Positions 1 through 12,530 are shown, numbered from the stretch's first letter. The stretch is 64,000 nucleotides of DNA from Brachycybe producta (GCA_036925085.1 JAUPFP010000115.1:208639-272638); one strand, 5' to 3'. Translations and numbers: made by a program. The notes: a model not told the origin generated them from the sequence alone.

Positions 1-104
1 ATTTTCAATCTTTCTTATTTTTTTCATATCTTAAAAGTTTATATCGTTTGCTTTTCTGTTTCAAAACCTAACCTAAAACTAAAACTTAGTTTCTTTTTTG
101 TTAG

Positions 105-3100
105 GAAATTAATACGAGTAGTACTCCCGTCCAATTGGTCGTAAGTTCGCACACGACTCCCTTGTCGACAGTTGCTGTCATTCAGACGTCTTCGAGTATG
201 GAAGACTTGCTCAGTTCCGAACAGAGCGGATTGTTGCAAGTCCAGCAGCAGACGGTGGCTATGCAAACGCAATCGACGGTCGCGCCGTCGATCCCTAGAA
301 GTCGTTACAGTTGTTTCCGTAATTTTTTTGGAGATACGGCTACCATAAGTCCATTGACTCCAAGTTTCGGACTCTTGCCTCTCGATGCCGTTACTCCTTT
401 AGATTCGACTCAAAATTGTGCAAATTACGTTACGCCTCCTACTACTTTACTAATTGAAAGCCAACTCGCCGATCAGAAATTAGCAACTAAAAAGGTAATT
501 GTCAATTCAAGCAAAATTATGAGAAATTTGAAAGTACACGTATCGCGTAGTCTCTTATGTACGAGATTGTACAGGTCCTTTGGCAATTGTGGCCCTTTTG
601 GCGCAACTTATTTAATTCTGCAGCCTTAACTTGGAGGCTAGCAGCTTCTAATATAGAAAAAGAACACTCAAAACTGGCGTTTATCGATGTTTGACAAATC
701 GACAGCTAAAGGGAATGTGCTGTTTTTTCTTTAAGGAAAGAAAAACTGAAATTGTTTTGAAATGTTTTTAAATATTTAATTTTGATTTTGATTTTCTTGT
801 CTTTTCATAAACTTTAATTTCAAATTTTAAACTTGAGTGATAAAGAATCTAGAATCTTTTCGTAAAATGTTTTCTGTTCGTATGTTTCTCTCAAGTCTCA
901 GGTCGTACGCAGAAGTCAAACGTTAAACCCTACAAATAATAAACCGACAGTTTTTAGTCAATCTGGTAATGCAAACAACACAACAAAAGTGAACAACATC
1001 GTTTCGTCTCCGACTTCACAAGCCACTCTGCAGCCGAGTGCGATGGCGAGCGTTCGTCGCAGTACGAGGCTTTTCAGTAGTTCTAACTCAGTTAAAGTGA
1101 GTCCAATTCATAAGAGAATCTTGCTATGAACCGAGAGAATGAAATGTTCAAGTTTTCAAACGTCCTTTTTTTTTATTGCTCGTTCGTTAATATAAAAGGA
1201 AAATAACAAAAGTTCGAGTAAAGTTCGTTTCACGTCTTCAAAAACGCCACCTCGTAAAGCGAAAACTAAACTCTCGAAGAACAGCGTGACGCAAGCTACA
1301 TTTAACGAACTTAACGAGATCAACAAGACGGATTCGATGTCTACAGAGAGCAAACCCGGAATCGTAACTGCAACACATCATGCTGTTACGATTCAAAAAG
1401 CAGTCGCTGGTCTGCAATCTTAAGAAATTGTTTCTAGATAGTTTTTTTTTATTATCTTGTTTTGTTTTTCAGAAGGACTGATGTTACTCCTTCAAGATCT
1501 CGGAAAAGCCTATCTATATTTGGCTCAATACGATTGTAAATTAGCCATAAAAGCTTTTCGTTCTTTGCCGTCTCGTCATTACAACACCGGATGGGTTCTA
1601 ACTAATCTCGGAAGAGCACATTTCGAACTTGCCGAATATCAGCAGGTTGATGATTGGAATTTTGTTTCTGATAATGTTGCGTCTAAGATCCTATATTTGT
1701 ATACTTGTTTTGTGTTTTAGGCTGCTGAAATTTTTTCTAAAGTACGCTTGCTAGAACCTCATCGAATGGAAGGATTAGAATATTACAGTACAACTCTTTG
1801 GCATCTACAACGAGAGATTGGACTTTCGACATTAGCTAAAGAGATGACGGATTTCGAAAAGGATTGCCCTCAAGTACTGATGTGTTTTTCACTTATTTTG
1901 TGGTTTTTTTTTGGGGGGGGGGGGGTTATAAAAACTATGTTTTACAACAATGATTTTCATGTTAATTTGTATTTATCAGGCTTGGTGTGCCGTTGGCAAT
2001 TGCTACAGTCTTCAAAAGGAGCATGACACGGCCATTAAATTTTTTCAGCGTGCTGTACAAGTAGATCCAAAGTTTGCTTACGCTTATACTTTGCTGGGAC
2101 ACGAGTACGTTCTCACTGAAGAAATGGATAAAGCCATGTCCTGCTTTCGTAACGCCATAGGGATAGATCCAAGACACTACAATGCTTGGTGATTTAACTG
2201 TCACTTTGTCAAGTTATGGTCGTATGAAGTTACCGTTAAAATATATTTTCGGTTTTTCTAGGTACGGAGTCGGAATGATCTTCTTCAAACAGGAAAAGTT
2301 TCGTCTAGCCGAATTTCACTATAGGAAGGCTGTTTGTATTAATCCGCAAAGTTCTGTTCTGATGTGTCACATTGGAGTCGTATGTTTACATCGAAATTAA
2401 TGACATTATTATCGATATTAAAACATGATTTCGGTTCGTTTTTTTAGGTTCAGCACAACCTTCAGAGGTCAGAATGTGCCTTGGAAACGTTCAATAAAGC
2501 CATAAATTCGGATCCGAAGAATCCACTGTGTAAATTTCAACGTGCTACCGTCTATTTTACAACGGATCGACCTCACGAGGCCCTCAAAGAATTAGAAGAG
2601 CTCAAAGAACTCGTGCCAAAGGAATCTCTAGTTTATTTTCTACTCGGAAAGGTTCTTGTCGTTCATTGTGTCTATTGTTTTATAATCTTGGCAGTTTGTA
2701 TTGATTAAATCGCTTGATTTTATATCAATGATTTAAATCACAATTTAAATTTTAAGACGTGATTTGTTGTTAGAAGAGATTTATGTTCCTTGACAAATCA
2801 CATTATGCTTAACATTGTGTCTATGGCGTCATACAACACTTGCACGTTGGAGTGTTAGAGCCTTTTCACATGGACCACTTTTGATTGGTCGAATTTGGCT
2901 GCAAAATGTTGTCCCTGGTGGCTAGGCTGTGGTTAATATTGTATTGCTAGGGAAAGACGACGGACCTTTGCAACCTTATTCAACTTTGCCGCCGAACTCA
3001 GCCACTAAAAAGTTTTCCATGTGTTAATTGTGTTAATGTAAATTTTTTATGACTTTCTAAGTTGAAAAAAGCGTTTGTGTTGTTTTTTCTAATTTATGTC

Positions 3101-3515
3101 TGAAAATGAAATGATTTTGTTCTTAAATTGTCGTTTTTTTTTTGTTTCTTTTTTTGTTATTGTTTAGGTCCATAAGAAATTGGGCAATACTCATTTAGCT
3201 CTAATGAATTTCTCTTGGGCCATGGATCTTGATCCAAAGGGTGCGAACAATCAAATCAAGGAAGCGATCGACAAACGCTACACGAACGATGACGACGATG
3301 TGATTGCAACAAATCTTACAGGTTTGTAAAAACTTTCGAAGTGTGACATTAAGGTGAAGATTTTTTTTTAAAAAAAAGTGTTTTATCTTTTTTTTTTTTC
3401 TTCCCAAGTAGTACTGGAAGAGAGTAACATGGAGATTATCGATCAGGTCTCCGAACACAGTATTTTAGTTGGTGCCGTTGAATTTCATGAGCCGGCAAAT
3501 GACGAAAGTTTTTGA
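105..3515 (+). CDS. CDC27: Anaphase-promoting complex subunit 3 (CDC27), 3' part of gene
   Basis: CDC27/APC3 is a scaffold TPR subunit of the anaphase-promoting complex, the ubiquitin ligase that drives mitotic exit; it binds the IR tails of co-activators. Ten exons are visible: 105-494, 902-1096, 1199-1409, 1473-1645, 1721-1873, 1980-2188, 2262-2379, 2448-2651, 3168-3321 and 3412-3515. They join in one frame to give 636 residues ending at TGA 3513-3515. The first three encode the Ser/Thr-rich linker (SPLTPSFGLLPL is diagnostic). The rest encode the C-terminal TPR superhelix, including HYNTGWVL, YSTTLWHLQ, IKFFQRAVQVDP, YAYTLLGHE, NPLCKF and LALMNFSWAMDLDPKGANN, followed by an acidic tail ending NDESF. 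The N-terminal TPR block is missing because its exons lie upstream of the window. Three donors are weak: gtctgc at 1410, gttgat at 1646 and gttctt at 2652. The identification is certain; the 1409/1410 donor is the least secure boundary. Confidence 0.96.
2860..3032. mobile_element. Foldback MITE in the CDC27 intron
   Basis: The 516-bp intron 2652-3167 holds a short element with imperfect terminal inverted repeats. The left end reads CACATGGACCACTTTTGATT. The right end, reverse-complemented, begins CACATGGAAAACTTTTTAGT, and both arms continue into a GGCxGCAAA block. The same arm type (ACCACTTTTxAGTGGTCGA) recurs at 11809-11978 and 23922-24295. It is non-coding. I suspect a hAT-type non-autonomous transposon, but I could not define a clean target-site duplication. 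Confidence 0.6.
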
Positions 3516-4712
3516 GGTTAATGTTGTCATGATAAGCTCTGAATCGACAAAAAAGAGGCAGCAGCCAATTTGTACATTTACTTTTTACTAATTTTTTTTT
3601 TTTTTTTTGCATCGGAGGAAACATTTGGGTTTTGTATGTCGATTATTTAAGCGCATGTTGTGGCATCGATGGTAGTCTGTGCATTAATTAAACGTCGAAG
3701 CGATTCATTTGTTTGGATGACGCGACATACGTACGAACACTTGTTGCGATTTTCGTATAAAAAAATCAAGTATTTTGTTGTCGAAACAGACAGAAAATGT
3801 GTTCGACAGCTTTTGGTGCATGTCCGCGTTGGTCGTGAAAAGAACTGTGATTCTAAATTTATATATAGTTAACTAAAACTAAAAGTTTTCACTGCCTGTA
3901 AGGTTTTTTGAGCCTTTAAAAGAATATGAAAAAGAGGGAAAGAAACGTTGCTTATAATTCGTCAAAGCTTCTCTTTTGTGACGTCCTCCAGTATATAACA
4001 TTTTTCCCTGTAACACAATAATCTTCTTAAGATAGTTCTTAAATTCCGTATGTGTCGTAGTAAAATCAGAACATATTTAAAACAAAGAAAATACATATAA
4101 ACTCGACTCGAATCTTGTTCTTTAATTGCCTTTTTTAAAATTTTGTTCTCAATATTGAATTTTTTTTTTGTTTTAAAAGCGAAGAAATTGGCTTAGTTTT
4201 TAGTGAAAAAAAATTTTGGTGCAGTTTTTGTGTTACACAAAAAAATAATTTTATTTTAGGATTATAATATTTTATTTTCAAATTCTTGCTGTGGATGTGA
4301 CATATAGAATAAATCAATGGAGATTTTTCTTTCAAGGGAGAAACGAAAATTTTTAAGACACACTTTATCCGTATTTGTTTTATTTTATAAATATTGGGAC
4401 GTATTTTGACGACATTAGTAAGTGGCTGTGCCCGTTAAAGGGCTGAAAGACGTACTCGGTTATTTGTTTTTCGTTTTGGAATTTTTTTTTAATTGAAAAA
4501 TGCAAAAGATCTTTCCAAGTCACAATTCTAAAAATTGAGTTGTGGAGATTTTGTGGCTCCTTTTTGTATGCGATTCTACATTTATTATTATATATATATT
4601 TATGAGAAGCAGTAATGTTTAAAATCGTGATCAACTTTAATAAATGTCAATAACAAACATTATTAACTTCATTTAGTCATGTCTGCAATGTTAGAAAGGG
4701 GAAATAAATTAC

Positions 4713-4928
4713 AGGTTGTTATAGGCTTTGCAAGAAAAGAAAATATTAAGAAATAATGTCAAAATTTATATTCACCAATCAAATGCAGACTCTTTTTTGA
4801 CAATGTTCTTCATTAGTGCTATCGACAATAATCAAGTGATAGAAGAGGTAAAAGACCAAAAGTAAATACGTGATACAAAGCTTACATGCATCATAATATT
4901 TAATTTTCTTGCAAGACCTATAACAGGG
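4713..4928. mobile_element. Short MITE with about 33-bp terminal inverted repeats
   Basis: The left end TTGTTATAGGCTTTGCAAG matches the reverse complement of the right end, CCTGTTATAGGTCTTGCAAG, and both continue into an A-rich stretch ending AAATATTA. The interior of about 150 bp has no coding potential. The superfamily is not assigned. Confidence 0.6.
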
Positions 4929-5158
4929 TCACCATTCAAACAGGAAATATTGTGGAATTATAAAATTTTCAAAAATAGAAATCTGGCAAATGTAAAAAAC
5001 CCTTAAGAGTCGGGGAAATTTATTTTCGGAAATTCCAGGTCTGCTGATATAATTGATGTTAGTATGGAATAAAAAATATTCAATGCATGGCATTTGAAGA
5101 AAGGGTGAGTGAAATGAGGTCTGTTCACTAGTTAATGTACAATTTATATATGAAAGAC

Positions 5159-5193
5159 GTGGGTACTAGCTACTAGTAGTAGCTAGTTCCCAC
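5159..5193. repeat. Small hairpin (interrupted palindrome)
   Basis: Arms GTGGGTACTAGCTACTA and TAGTAGCTAGTTCCCAC pair with a single mismatch and almost no loop. The hairpin is intergenic and its function is unknown. Confidence 0.6.
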
Positions 5194-5452
5194 GCAAGGG
5201 AAAATGTAATAATACACAGATTATTATTAACAGTATAAAGAAGTTTTTTTACCTGGAAAAGTCAGGAAATTTCAGAAATGAAAAGCGGTATCAAGTTTGG
5301 ATAACATTTTTTTAAAAAAATGTCCCATTTCATTTCACACGTTTTTAGTTCTATAAAACTGAAAATACTGTTAAAAACCTACAACATCATTTATGAACAT
5401 ATTTTTTTAAAACACAGACAACAAAACAACAGAATTTCAAATATTTAACGTT

Positions 5453-5458
5453 TTTATT
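5453..5458 (-). terminator. Poly(A) signal of the FAM133 homologue
   Basis: TTTATT on the plus strand is AATAAA on the minus strand, 133 bp past the FAM133 stop codon. Confidence 0.55.
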
Positions 5459-5590
5459 CATCTTTAACAAGTTTATCAAGTACAGAAACAATATTTTTTG
5501 ATATGAAAAACTCTTCAAACTCGTTTTCTTTCATCTTGTCAATGTTCTGCTAAGTTTGTTTATTCTTAGGAACTTTAAAATTTGTTATTA

Positions 5591-6615
<1,025 letters not shown>

Positions 6616-6974
6616 TTTCAGTTAATTTTCGTTCATTCGCAATGCAATAGTGTGTAAATCACAGAAAAGGCAACATATTCCTTAATATAAAAAACTCCTT
6701 ATAAATGAAGTAGTTGACATTGATCGGAAATAAAAAAAATAGACAAATCCAATTGTTACTCGTTAGGTGGCAGCACAATCTGCTACTAGCCGTTTTAAAA
6801 TTAAACTTGTCTATTTCAATTTGTAGGCGGCTAACCATCCATAAATGTTTAGTTGTTTAGTATTTCAATTTCTTAAAAATATACAACTTAAAAAAATTAA
6901 TATATAAGTATAATTAACTATATAAATTTTAATAAAAGTGAAAAATTGAGTTAAAATGTTTAAAAGAGGTTAAA

Positions 6975-7420
6975 CTTCATCGCGGCTAAATATTTCATCG
7001 GCGGCGACTACGATTTTACCGTCAAGCGGAAGAATACATGTTGTTAGCGTTAACCAATATTTAATTAATTTTACCGTGGCTATTTATGTGACAAAGTACA
7101 TGTACCGTTGAACATAAATTTATTTAAATGTCCTGGCTGAAATAAAGATTGTATGAGCAAAAAAAAATTATAAATTTAGTGTCAACGATGGGACTAAGTA
7201 GTGTCGCGGAAGAGTATTTTATCAGTAGGGATTTTATTATAGGGTGTCCGCCATCTTGTTTAATATATTTTGTTTTATTTTCAATATTTGACCGCCGTTT
7301 TTAATCAATAAAACTCTATATTTAATGTGACATACTTGCATTATTCACCTGAATAAAGCTAAAAGTTATTGGTAAGTTTCATTTATACAAAAATATGATA
7401 AAAACGGATGAAATTCTGTA
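6975..7420 (+). promoter_or_regulatory. Promoter and 5' UTR exon, diverged copy of the beta-catenin promoter
   Basis: It contains CGGCGGCGACTA near 6998, GTGTCGCGGAAGAG at 7201 and CCGCCATCTTG at 7248-7258, a YY1-type initiator element common in metazoan core promoters. A transcribed-looking stretch follows, ending at a strong donor, ATTG|GTAAGTTTCAT, with the exon ending at 7371. The same order of motifs occurs at 12885-13365. The nearest matching acceptor is TTTTCAG at 8561-8567, which would attach an 8-nt leader before the THAP ATG at 8575. Transcription is inferred, not shown. Confidence 0.65.
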
Positions 7421-7432
7421 CGGAATACAGCC

Positions 7433-7513
7433 TCTTTATAGATAGTTTGTAACTATGTATAATGGAGGCTATGATAGCCTCCGTAGTACATAGCTACAAA
7501 CTATCTATAAAGA
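7433..7513. repeat. Nested palindrome
   Basis: The outer arms, 7433-7459 (TCTTTATAGATAGTTTGTAA...) and 7487-7513, are inverted copies of about 27 bp. The inner arms GGAGGCTAT and ATAGCCTCC (7464-7482) are perfect with a one-base loop. The whole could form an 81-nt hairpin or cruciform. It lies in the putative first intron of the THAP gene. Confidence 0.75.
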
Positions 7514-8574
7514 TGGTAAGAGGCTATATTTAAAGCCGTTAAGCTGTGATCACGGATAATGCTATTGTGGGGAGTCAGTTGGACCATAATAAGCCTATGG
7601 GCCTATTATTATAGGTGCTTTGTATGGGGCATAGCCTCCTTCTTGTATAATATGTGGAGGCTGCGGTTGGTGTAAAAATAAACGGAAGCTGGGTTCATTT
7701 TACCCACTTGATTGCAACAACGTGCGTCATTGTTTTGTCGTCTGCTCAGTCTCCTTATCAGCTATAAGGAGCACGGAAAATTTAAAAAAAAATATGCTAA
7801 TTGTGTTTAGACTGTGCGTTTTATGTAATTTTGAAATATGTAATAAAAATGTCCAAACAGCATTTGCGAAAGCAATATAGTTTACGAAACATTTTGTAAA
7901 AATTATTTCTAACAAAAAAAAAAAGTGGATTTTTTTTAAAGAAAGAAATAAAATTATGCAAATTTCCAAAGTTGATGCCATGTAAACGCGTTTTGTGCAT
8001 TTTTATTTTGGCTTAAATGGTTTATTACACATGGCATTCAATATGGTATCCTAGTATATCCAAAAAGGGTTGGAAATGTTATTATTCGTTTTGTGCAGAC
8101 TTTTAGCCTTAATGATAATGTTTCTTGGGAAATATTCATTTTTTACGATCTTATTAGAAAATCAGTCATTCTGAACTGTCACTGTCAATGTGTACCACTA
8201 AATCTGCAAAATGACTGTCATTTTTAGACGATGTACAAAATGCGTAAAAGCATAAAGCTTAAGTACAAAATGTTGTTTAACTGCGTTCTGCAAATAGTCT
8301 TACAAACTACTACTCAAATGGTAGTTTTGTAAATTGACTAGTGAATTTGTTGATTTTGACCCGCCGACACCTTTCGAGGTTTGGTAAAAATGGGGAACAT
8401 TTTATCGTTGAATTGGTACGTGTCTAATTCTACAAGCATTCCAGAGGGAATTTGGCAGAAGGATATTTAGTCTGAATGCTGATTGGAGGCTGTCGACCAA
8501 TGAACTATTTGATTTTGCATTAATTATACAAATTGGTATACTGATCTAAAAACAAACAATTTTCAGATAACATC

Positions 8575-11500
8575 ATGGTAAACTGTTGTGTTGCTGGATG
8601 TAAAACTTGGTCAAACAGTGTAAACCATGGTAGTAAACGACAATCTTTATTCCGATTACCAAAGGTAAACATATTCAGTATTAATACAAAACAACAACAC
8701 AGAATTATGCTTTTGAAGAAACTGGGTAGAGGCTAGATTTATTCAACTTAACCTGCAACTCTAGACTATTTACAAAAGAGCTTTAAGTTGGTTTTAAAGT
8801 GCAGAACCTCTCGAACTCTGAATATTCTGTCTTTTAGGTACAAGATGAAGAGAAATTTGAATAAGTTTTTAGAAACTAGAAAGGTAGCTTAATCAATTAA
8901 ATGTATTTTCTTGGTTGATATAGCTTTCAAAATAACCTTTTTTATATGAGTTTGAAAATGATCCCACTTTAAATAGACGATGCTTTAGCAGTCTATAAAA
9001 AGTTTATTTTGAAAGATATCAATATGAAAATACCCTTTGAGGTTACCCTTCTAGTTTCTAAATCTTAATTTTGCTCCCCAAAGTCAGAATAAGCAGAGTT
9101 CTAAAATCAGTTGTCCATAAACCAGGCTTAAGGCCTTGTTTCCACTTGGGTGAAAATTTGAACTTTTTGAAAATTTTTCAACTGGTGAAAAATTGAACAA
9201 ACGTGATTTCCTTTGCCCTATGATAGTGAATGGGCGAGGGTCACGTGTCTTCAGTTTATCACCAGTTGAAAAATTTTCAAAAAGTTCAAATTTTCGCCCA
9301 AGTGGAAACAAGGCATAAGGATACTCTAGCATCTAACCCGTCGTTTCAATGTAATACAATTAAATATATGCGTTGTGATCTTTTGTTTCCCCTTAGGATC
9401 CAACCTTGTTCGAATACTGGAGAAGTATTATTCCAAAGCGTTACACGTATAGAGAGTTGAGAAAAAATGACGTAGTGTGTGGATTGCACTTTACGAAGGA
9501 CATGATCATCGACTATGAAGACTTTTTGGTTGACGAGAAGAAACACGAAGTTCGGACACGCCCGAAACTTGTTGCTGGTGCTTACCCCACTATTTTTCCG
9601 TTCGCACCCAATAACGTTATTGAAGATTATGCAGCAGTAGAATTTCTAGGATTGAAAGAAGAAGTAGTAGACGAAGAAAAAGAAGAAGAAGAAGATGATG
9701 ATGATGAACAAGAATTTAATATCAAAATACACGATGTTCGAACAATTCTGCCGTCAAGCTCACCAACAGAGGAGCTCCTTCATACTTATAATATAAAAAT
9801 AGAACCAGGTGTCTGCAATGAGGAGACGCTTGAAGAAGAAAAAGAATTCGATATAAAACTGAACAATTCGGCTCCGCTGTCACTTAGCGTGAAAATGGAA
9901 CCATCCTGTGAAACTGATGCAGCAGATGCAGACAATGAATTGGATGTCGAAGTACACAATTCTTCATCATTGTCGCCTGAAAAAGTATCTGATACTTATA
10001 ACGACGAAAAAGAATCGGGTATCGAAAGACGGAGATCTTCACGACGGGCAGTGCCGTTAACACGAGAAAAAGTACTTCCTACGTATAGCAGGAAAAAGGT
10101 ACTAGATGTTTGCAGCAGCAGCAGCAGGTTTGTTGAAGAAAACAAAAGGTCGTTGAAAAAACGACGCAGATCTTCGCCGCTGCCATTGCCGTTAACACGA
10201 GAAAAAGTACTTCACACGTATAGCAGGAAAAAAGTACAAGAAGTAAAAGAAGAAAAGGATACTGATTTGCATAATATTCTATTGCCGTCACCACCACCAT
10301 TAGAGGAACCACAATATACATTTGGCGTCAAAAGAGTACAATATTTGTGCAGTAAATGCGGCAGTATCACACATGCAGAAGAAGAAGAGAAATTTGATAT
10401 TGCAAGTAGTTTCGATGCCGGAACTGATAGTTTAATGAAAGAAAGACATACTTCACTTGTACAAGAAGAAACGAAGTTAGTACCCGATAAAATCACACTG
10501 AATTACCTACCACTTCCACCACGACCACAACTATCGGAAGAATCACGATTTGTTTTGAACGCTAAAAAAGTACTATATGTGTGCGAAGAATGTAGCTTTG
10601 AAACTTTTGAGGATAAAAATGTACAAGTTGGAGATGAATCTCTTTCAAAAGAAAAAGAATTGGATGTCGAAACACAGAATGCTTCGCTGTCGTCACCGCC
10701 ACCAAAAAAATCACGCGATATGTATGGCGTATACAAAGTACGAGATATAGCTAACGACAGTCCTTCGAAAGAAGAATCGTATAACGAAACACCTAATTCT
10801 GTACTGCCGTCACCACCGCCATCTACGGATGATAATATCGGAAGAACTTCACTTTCTCGTGAAGGGAGAAAATTTTTTTTTAAGAAAATTTTACTGCGGT
10901 TGCCTCCACCACCGACACAACAACAACAACAAACACCAGACGAAGCGCAACGTGACGCACAAAACGTACAATTTGTGCACAACAAGAAAGATATTAAGGT
11001 GGAGAATGAAGAAGGAGTGCAATGCGAGCAACTCTATACTAAAACTGGTTATCTTCTAATAAAAGAAATTCAAACTTCACTTTCGTATGAAGAAATAAAA
11101 ATACTTTCCAAGGAAATTACGCTACCCTCGCCGCTTTGGGCGCGACAAACCAATGCTACCGAGTCATTCTTTTTATTCAGTCATATGTCAGAAAACTGTG
11201 ATAATGGCGATGCATTAATGGACAAATGTGTGTTGTATAGTACGGAGAATACGATTCCATCGAAACCCACAATCTCCATAAGAGGAGTAAACCTTCTTGT
11301 TTATAAACAAAATGTATGCCTACAGTATGTTCGGTCTCGCGACGACATCGAGGAGCTCCTAAGATCGGTTGATTTAATCAAGGTGTGTCCTGGAGCAATG
11401 GATGATTTCGGCAAGTCATATTACAGCCCGTTTTGTAAGGGATACAAGAATTCCAGTGCGAAATTTACACGATGTATTGAATGTACCAAGTTTAAAAAGA

Positions 11501-11685
11501 AAAAGTATCAACAGGAACGCAATAAGAAGAAGTTAAAACAGCGCAGACAACTAAGACGTCAGCAAAACGTTTCAAAAATGACGATGGACATGATACATGC
11601 CTGTGGTATCAACGACCGTGCTACGGCAAACAAAATTGAAGAATTAATCCGAAATTTCCACAGGGAGTACGCAAAGTTAGAATAA
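8575..11685 (+). CDS. THAP-domain protein with acidic, Cys-module and SUMO-motif body
   Basis: Two coding exons, 8575-8664 and 9397-11685, join in phase 0 to give 792 residues. Exon 1 encodes MVNCCVAGCKTWSN and exon 2 completes the C2CH THAP zinc finger: C5, C9, C58, H61 (VVCGLHF), then an AYPTIF box. This domain binds DNA in the THAP family. The long body is low in complexity, with acidic runs (about residues 115-135), Pro-rich PSPPP blocks and repeated modules such as PLTREKVLxTYSRKKV (twice) and KRVQYLCSKC / KKVLYVCEEC. Two IKIEP/VKMEP sites and IKVE match the SUMO/synergy-control consensus. Near the C-terminus a Cys cluster (FCKGY...RCIECTKF) leads into a Lys/Arg-rich stretch and a helical tail. 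I see no DDE or RNase-H transposase core, so this looks like a host regulator or a domesticated gene. The 3' UTR is very short. The THAP call is firm; the function is not known. Confidence 0.92.
8784..9110. mobile_element. Foldback family F1, copy 1 (THAP intron)
   Basis: Both ends carry inverted arms: GGTTTTAAAGTG...CTCTCGAACTCTG...AACTAGAAAGGTAGCT on the left, and GGTTACCCTTCTAGTTTCTAA...CAGAGTTCTAAAA on the right. The inner arms centre on AAAGATATCAATATGAAAAT. It occupies much of the 732-bp intron. See the F1 finding for the family. Confidence 0.7.
9131..9316. mobile_element. Foldback MITE with long inverted repeats (THAP intron)
   Basis: The arms begin GCCTTGTTTCCACTTGGG at both ends and continue through GAAAATTTGAACTTTTTG and TTTTCAACTGGTGA, about 65-70 bp at high identity, around a spacer of about 50 bp. 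A single diverged arm of the same family lies at 12038-12130. Confidence 0.8.
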
Positions 11686-11723
11686 AGAGAGTGCGCCATA
11701 TTTGAATTGAAATAGTTTCTGTA

Positions 11724-11729
11724 AATAAA
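11724..11729 (+). terminator. Poly(A) signal of the THAP gene
   Basis: AATAAA lies 39 bp after the THAP stop codon, implying a 3' UTR of well under 100 nt. Confidence 0.65.
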
Positions 11730-11808
11730 GTTTGTTTAAAGGTTTATTGCAAAAGTGTGATGTTTTAGTAAACCACATCTGAGATCCACCAAGAGGACTG
11801 TGTGAGCA

Positions 11809-11978
11809 TTTAGGGTGTTCACAAATGAACGACTTTTAGTGGTCGAAATGGGCAGAAAAAAATCGGGGTTTTTGTCTGGTCATAACCGACCACTTTTTGC
11901 AATTCTCAACTGCTGGCCACTTGCCGACCACTTTTTGTTGTTCACATCGACCACTAAAAGTTACTCGTCTGTGAATAC
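11809..11978. mobile_element. Foldback element, ACCACTTTT family
   Basis: The left arm GTTCACAAATGAACGACTTT and right arm (reverse complement of GTTACTCGTCTGTGAATAC) flank internal repeats of CGACCACTTTTTG. TTTTAGTGGTCGA in the left arm is mirrored by TCGACCACTAAAA in the right. It is related to the elements at 2860 and 23922. Confidence 0.6.
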
Positions 11979-12037
11979 ATTTTGGTAATCACTGATCTAA
12001 CATTGATCATGGACTACTGTTAATGTTTCAACCATTA

Positions 12038-12130
12038 TGCCTTGTTTCCATTGGGGCGAAAATTTTCAACTGGTGAAAAATTGAACCAACGTGCCGCCCG
12101 CCTATGATAGTGAATAGGCGGAGGCAGTAC
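12038..12130. repeat. Single arm of the 9131-9316 MITE family
   Basis: TGCCTTGTTTCCATTGGGG followed by TTTTCAACTGGTGAAAAATT and CCTATGATAGTGAATAGGCG matches the left half and centre of the element at 9131-9316. It is followed by a GC-rich hairpin (GGGCACACGGGGCCCGTGCCC-type, about 12145-12167), after which a GGATTCAAACCCT string resembles a tRNA B box. Confidence 0.5.
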
Positions 12131-12215
12131 CGTCTTTACTATAAGGGCACACGGGGCCCGTGCCCAGAGCCCCCGAGCCCATGCCAGGATTCAAACCCTG
12201 GAGCCACGGGGGACA

Positions 12216-12419
12216 CAGGCAGTTAGAAGTTGGGGAGAACTTCGGTTGGCTCCGCCCTTGTTATGACGACCGGCAACTTCTAATTGGCTGGTTATGTAGT
12301 CTGACGTCACATGCTCCGCCCGTTTCAACGTCGAACCACACAAACCAATTAGAAGTTGCCGGTCGTCATAACAAGGGCGGAGCCAATTGAAGTTCTCTCC
12401 GATTTCTAACTGCTTGCCA
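12216..12419. mobile_element. CRE-bearing foldback element, copy 1
   Basis: The long inverted arms contain CAGTTAGAAGTTGGGGAGAA, CTCCGCCCTTGTTATGACGA and GCAACTTCTAATTGG, mirrored at the right end. The central region contains TCTGACGTCACATGCTC with a perfect CRE palindrome at 12302-12309. A second copy follows 112 bp away. Confidence 0.75.
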
Positions 12420-12530
12420 AGGGACGGCGGCACTTTTAAACAATTTAAAACCTGTCATTAACGAATTTCTAATAATAATAACACGTGTTTATTAGCACAA
12501 GCAGCTCTGCCCAGCACTAGAATTTACAAG

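Larger units (their letters stand above)
3516..5590. other. Convergent intergenic region, CDC27 / FAM133
   Basis: This is 2.1 kb of AT-rich non-coding DNA between two 3' ends. It contains the CDC27 3' UTR with candidate AATAAA signals near 4310 and 4640, a short transposon at 4713-4928, a hairpin at 5159-5193 and the FAM133 poly(A) signal at 5453. I see no further exon. Confidence 0.7.
6616..8574. other. Divergent FAM133 / THAP upstream region
   Basis: This region separates two divergent start codons. It holds the FAM133 promoter (not resolved), the promoter/first-exon cassette at 6975-7420, a nested palindrome at 7433-7513 and AT-rich sequence that is probably the THAP 5' UTR intron (7372-8566). 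GGAGGCT/AGCCTCC motifs recur between 7420 and 7660. Confidence 0.6.

Noticed and set aside
10503-10985. 160-residue minus-strand frame antisense to the THAP gene
   Set aside because: It is a shadow of the biased Ser/Pro/Glu codons of the sense exon; its Cys-rich composition has no recognisable pattern.
12145-12210. Possible tRNA or tRNA-derived SINE (GGATTCAAACCCT B-box-like string)
   Set aside because: No matching A box or cloverleaf could be drawn; it sits in GC-rich inverted-repeat debris.
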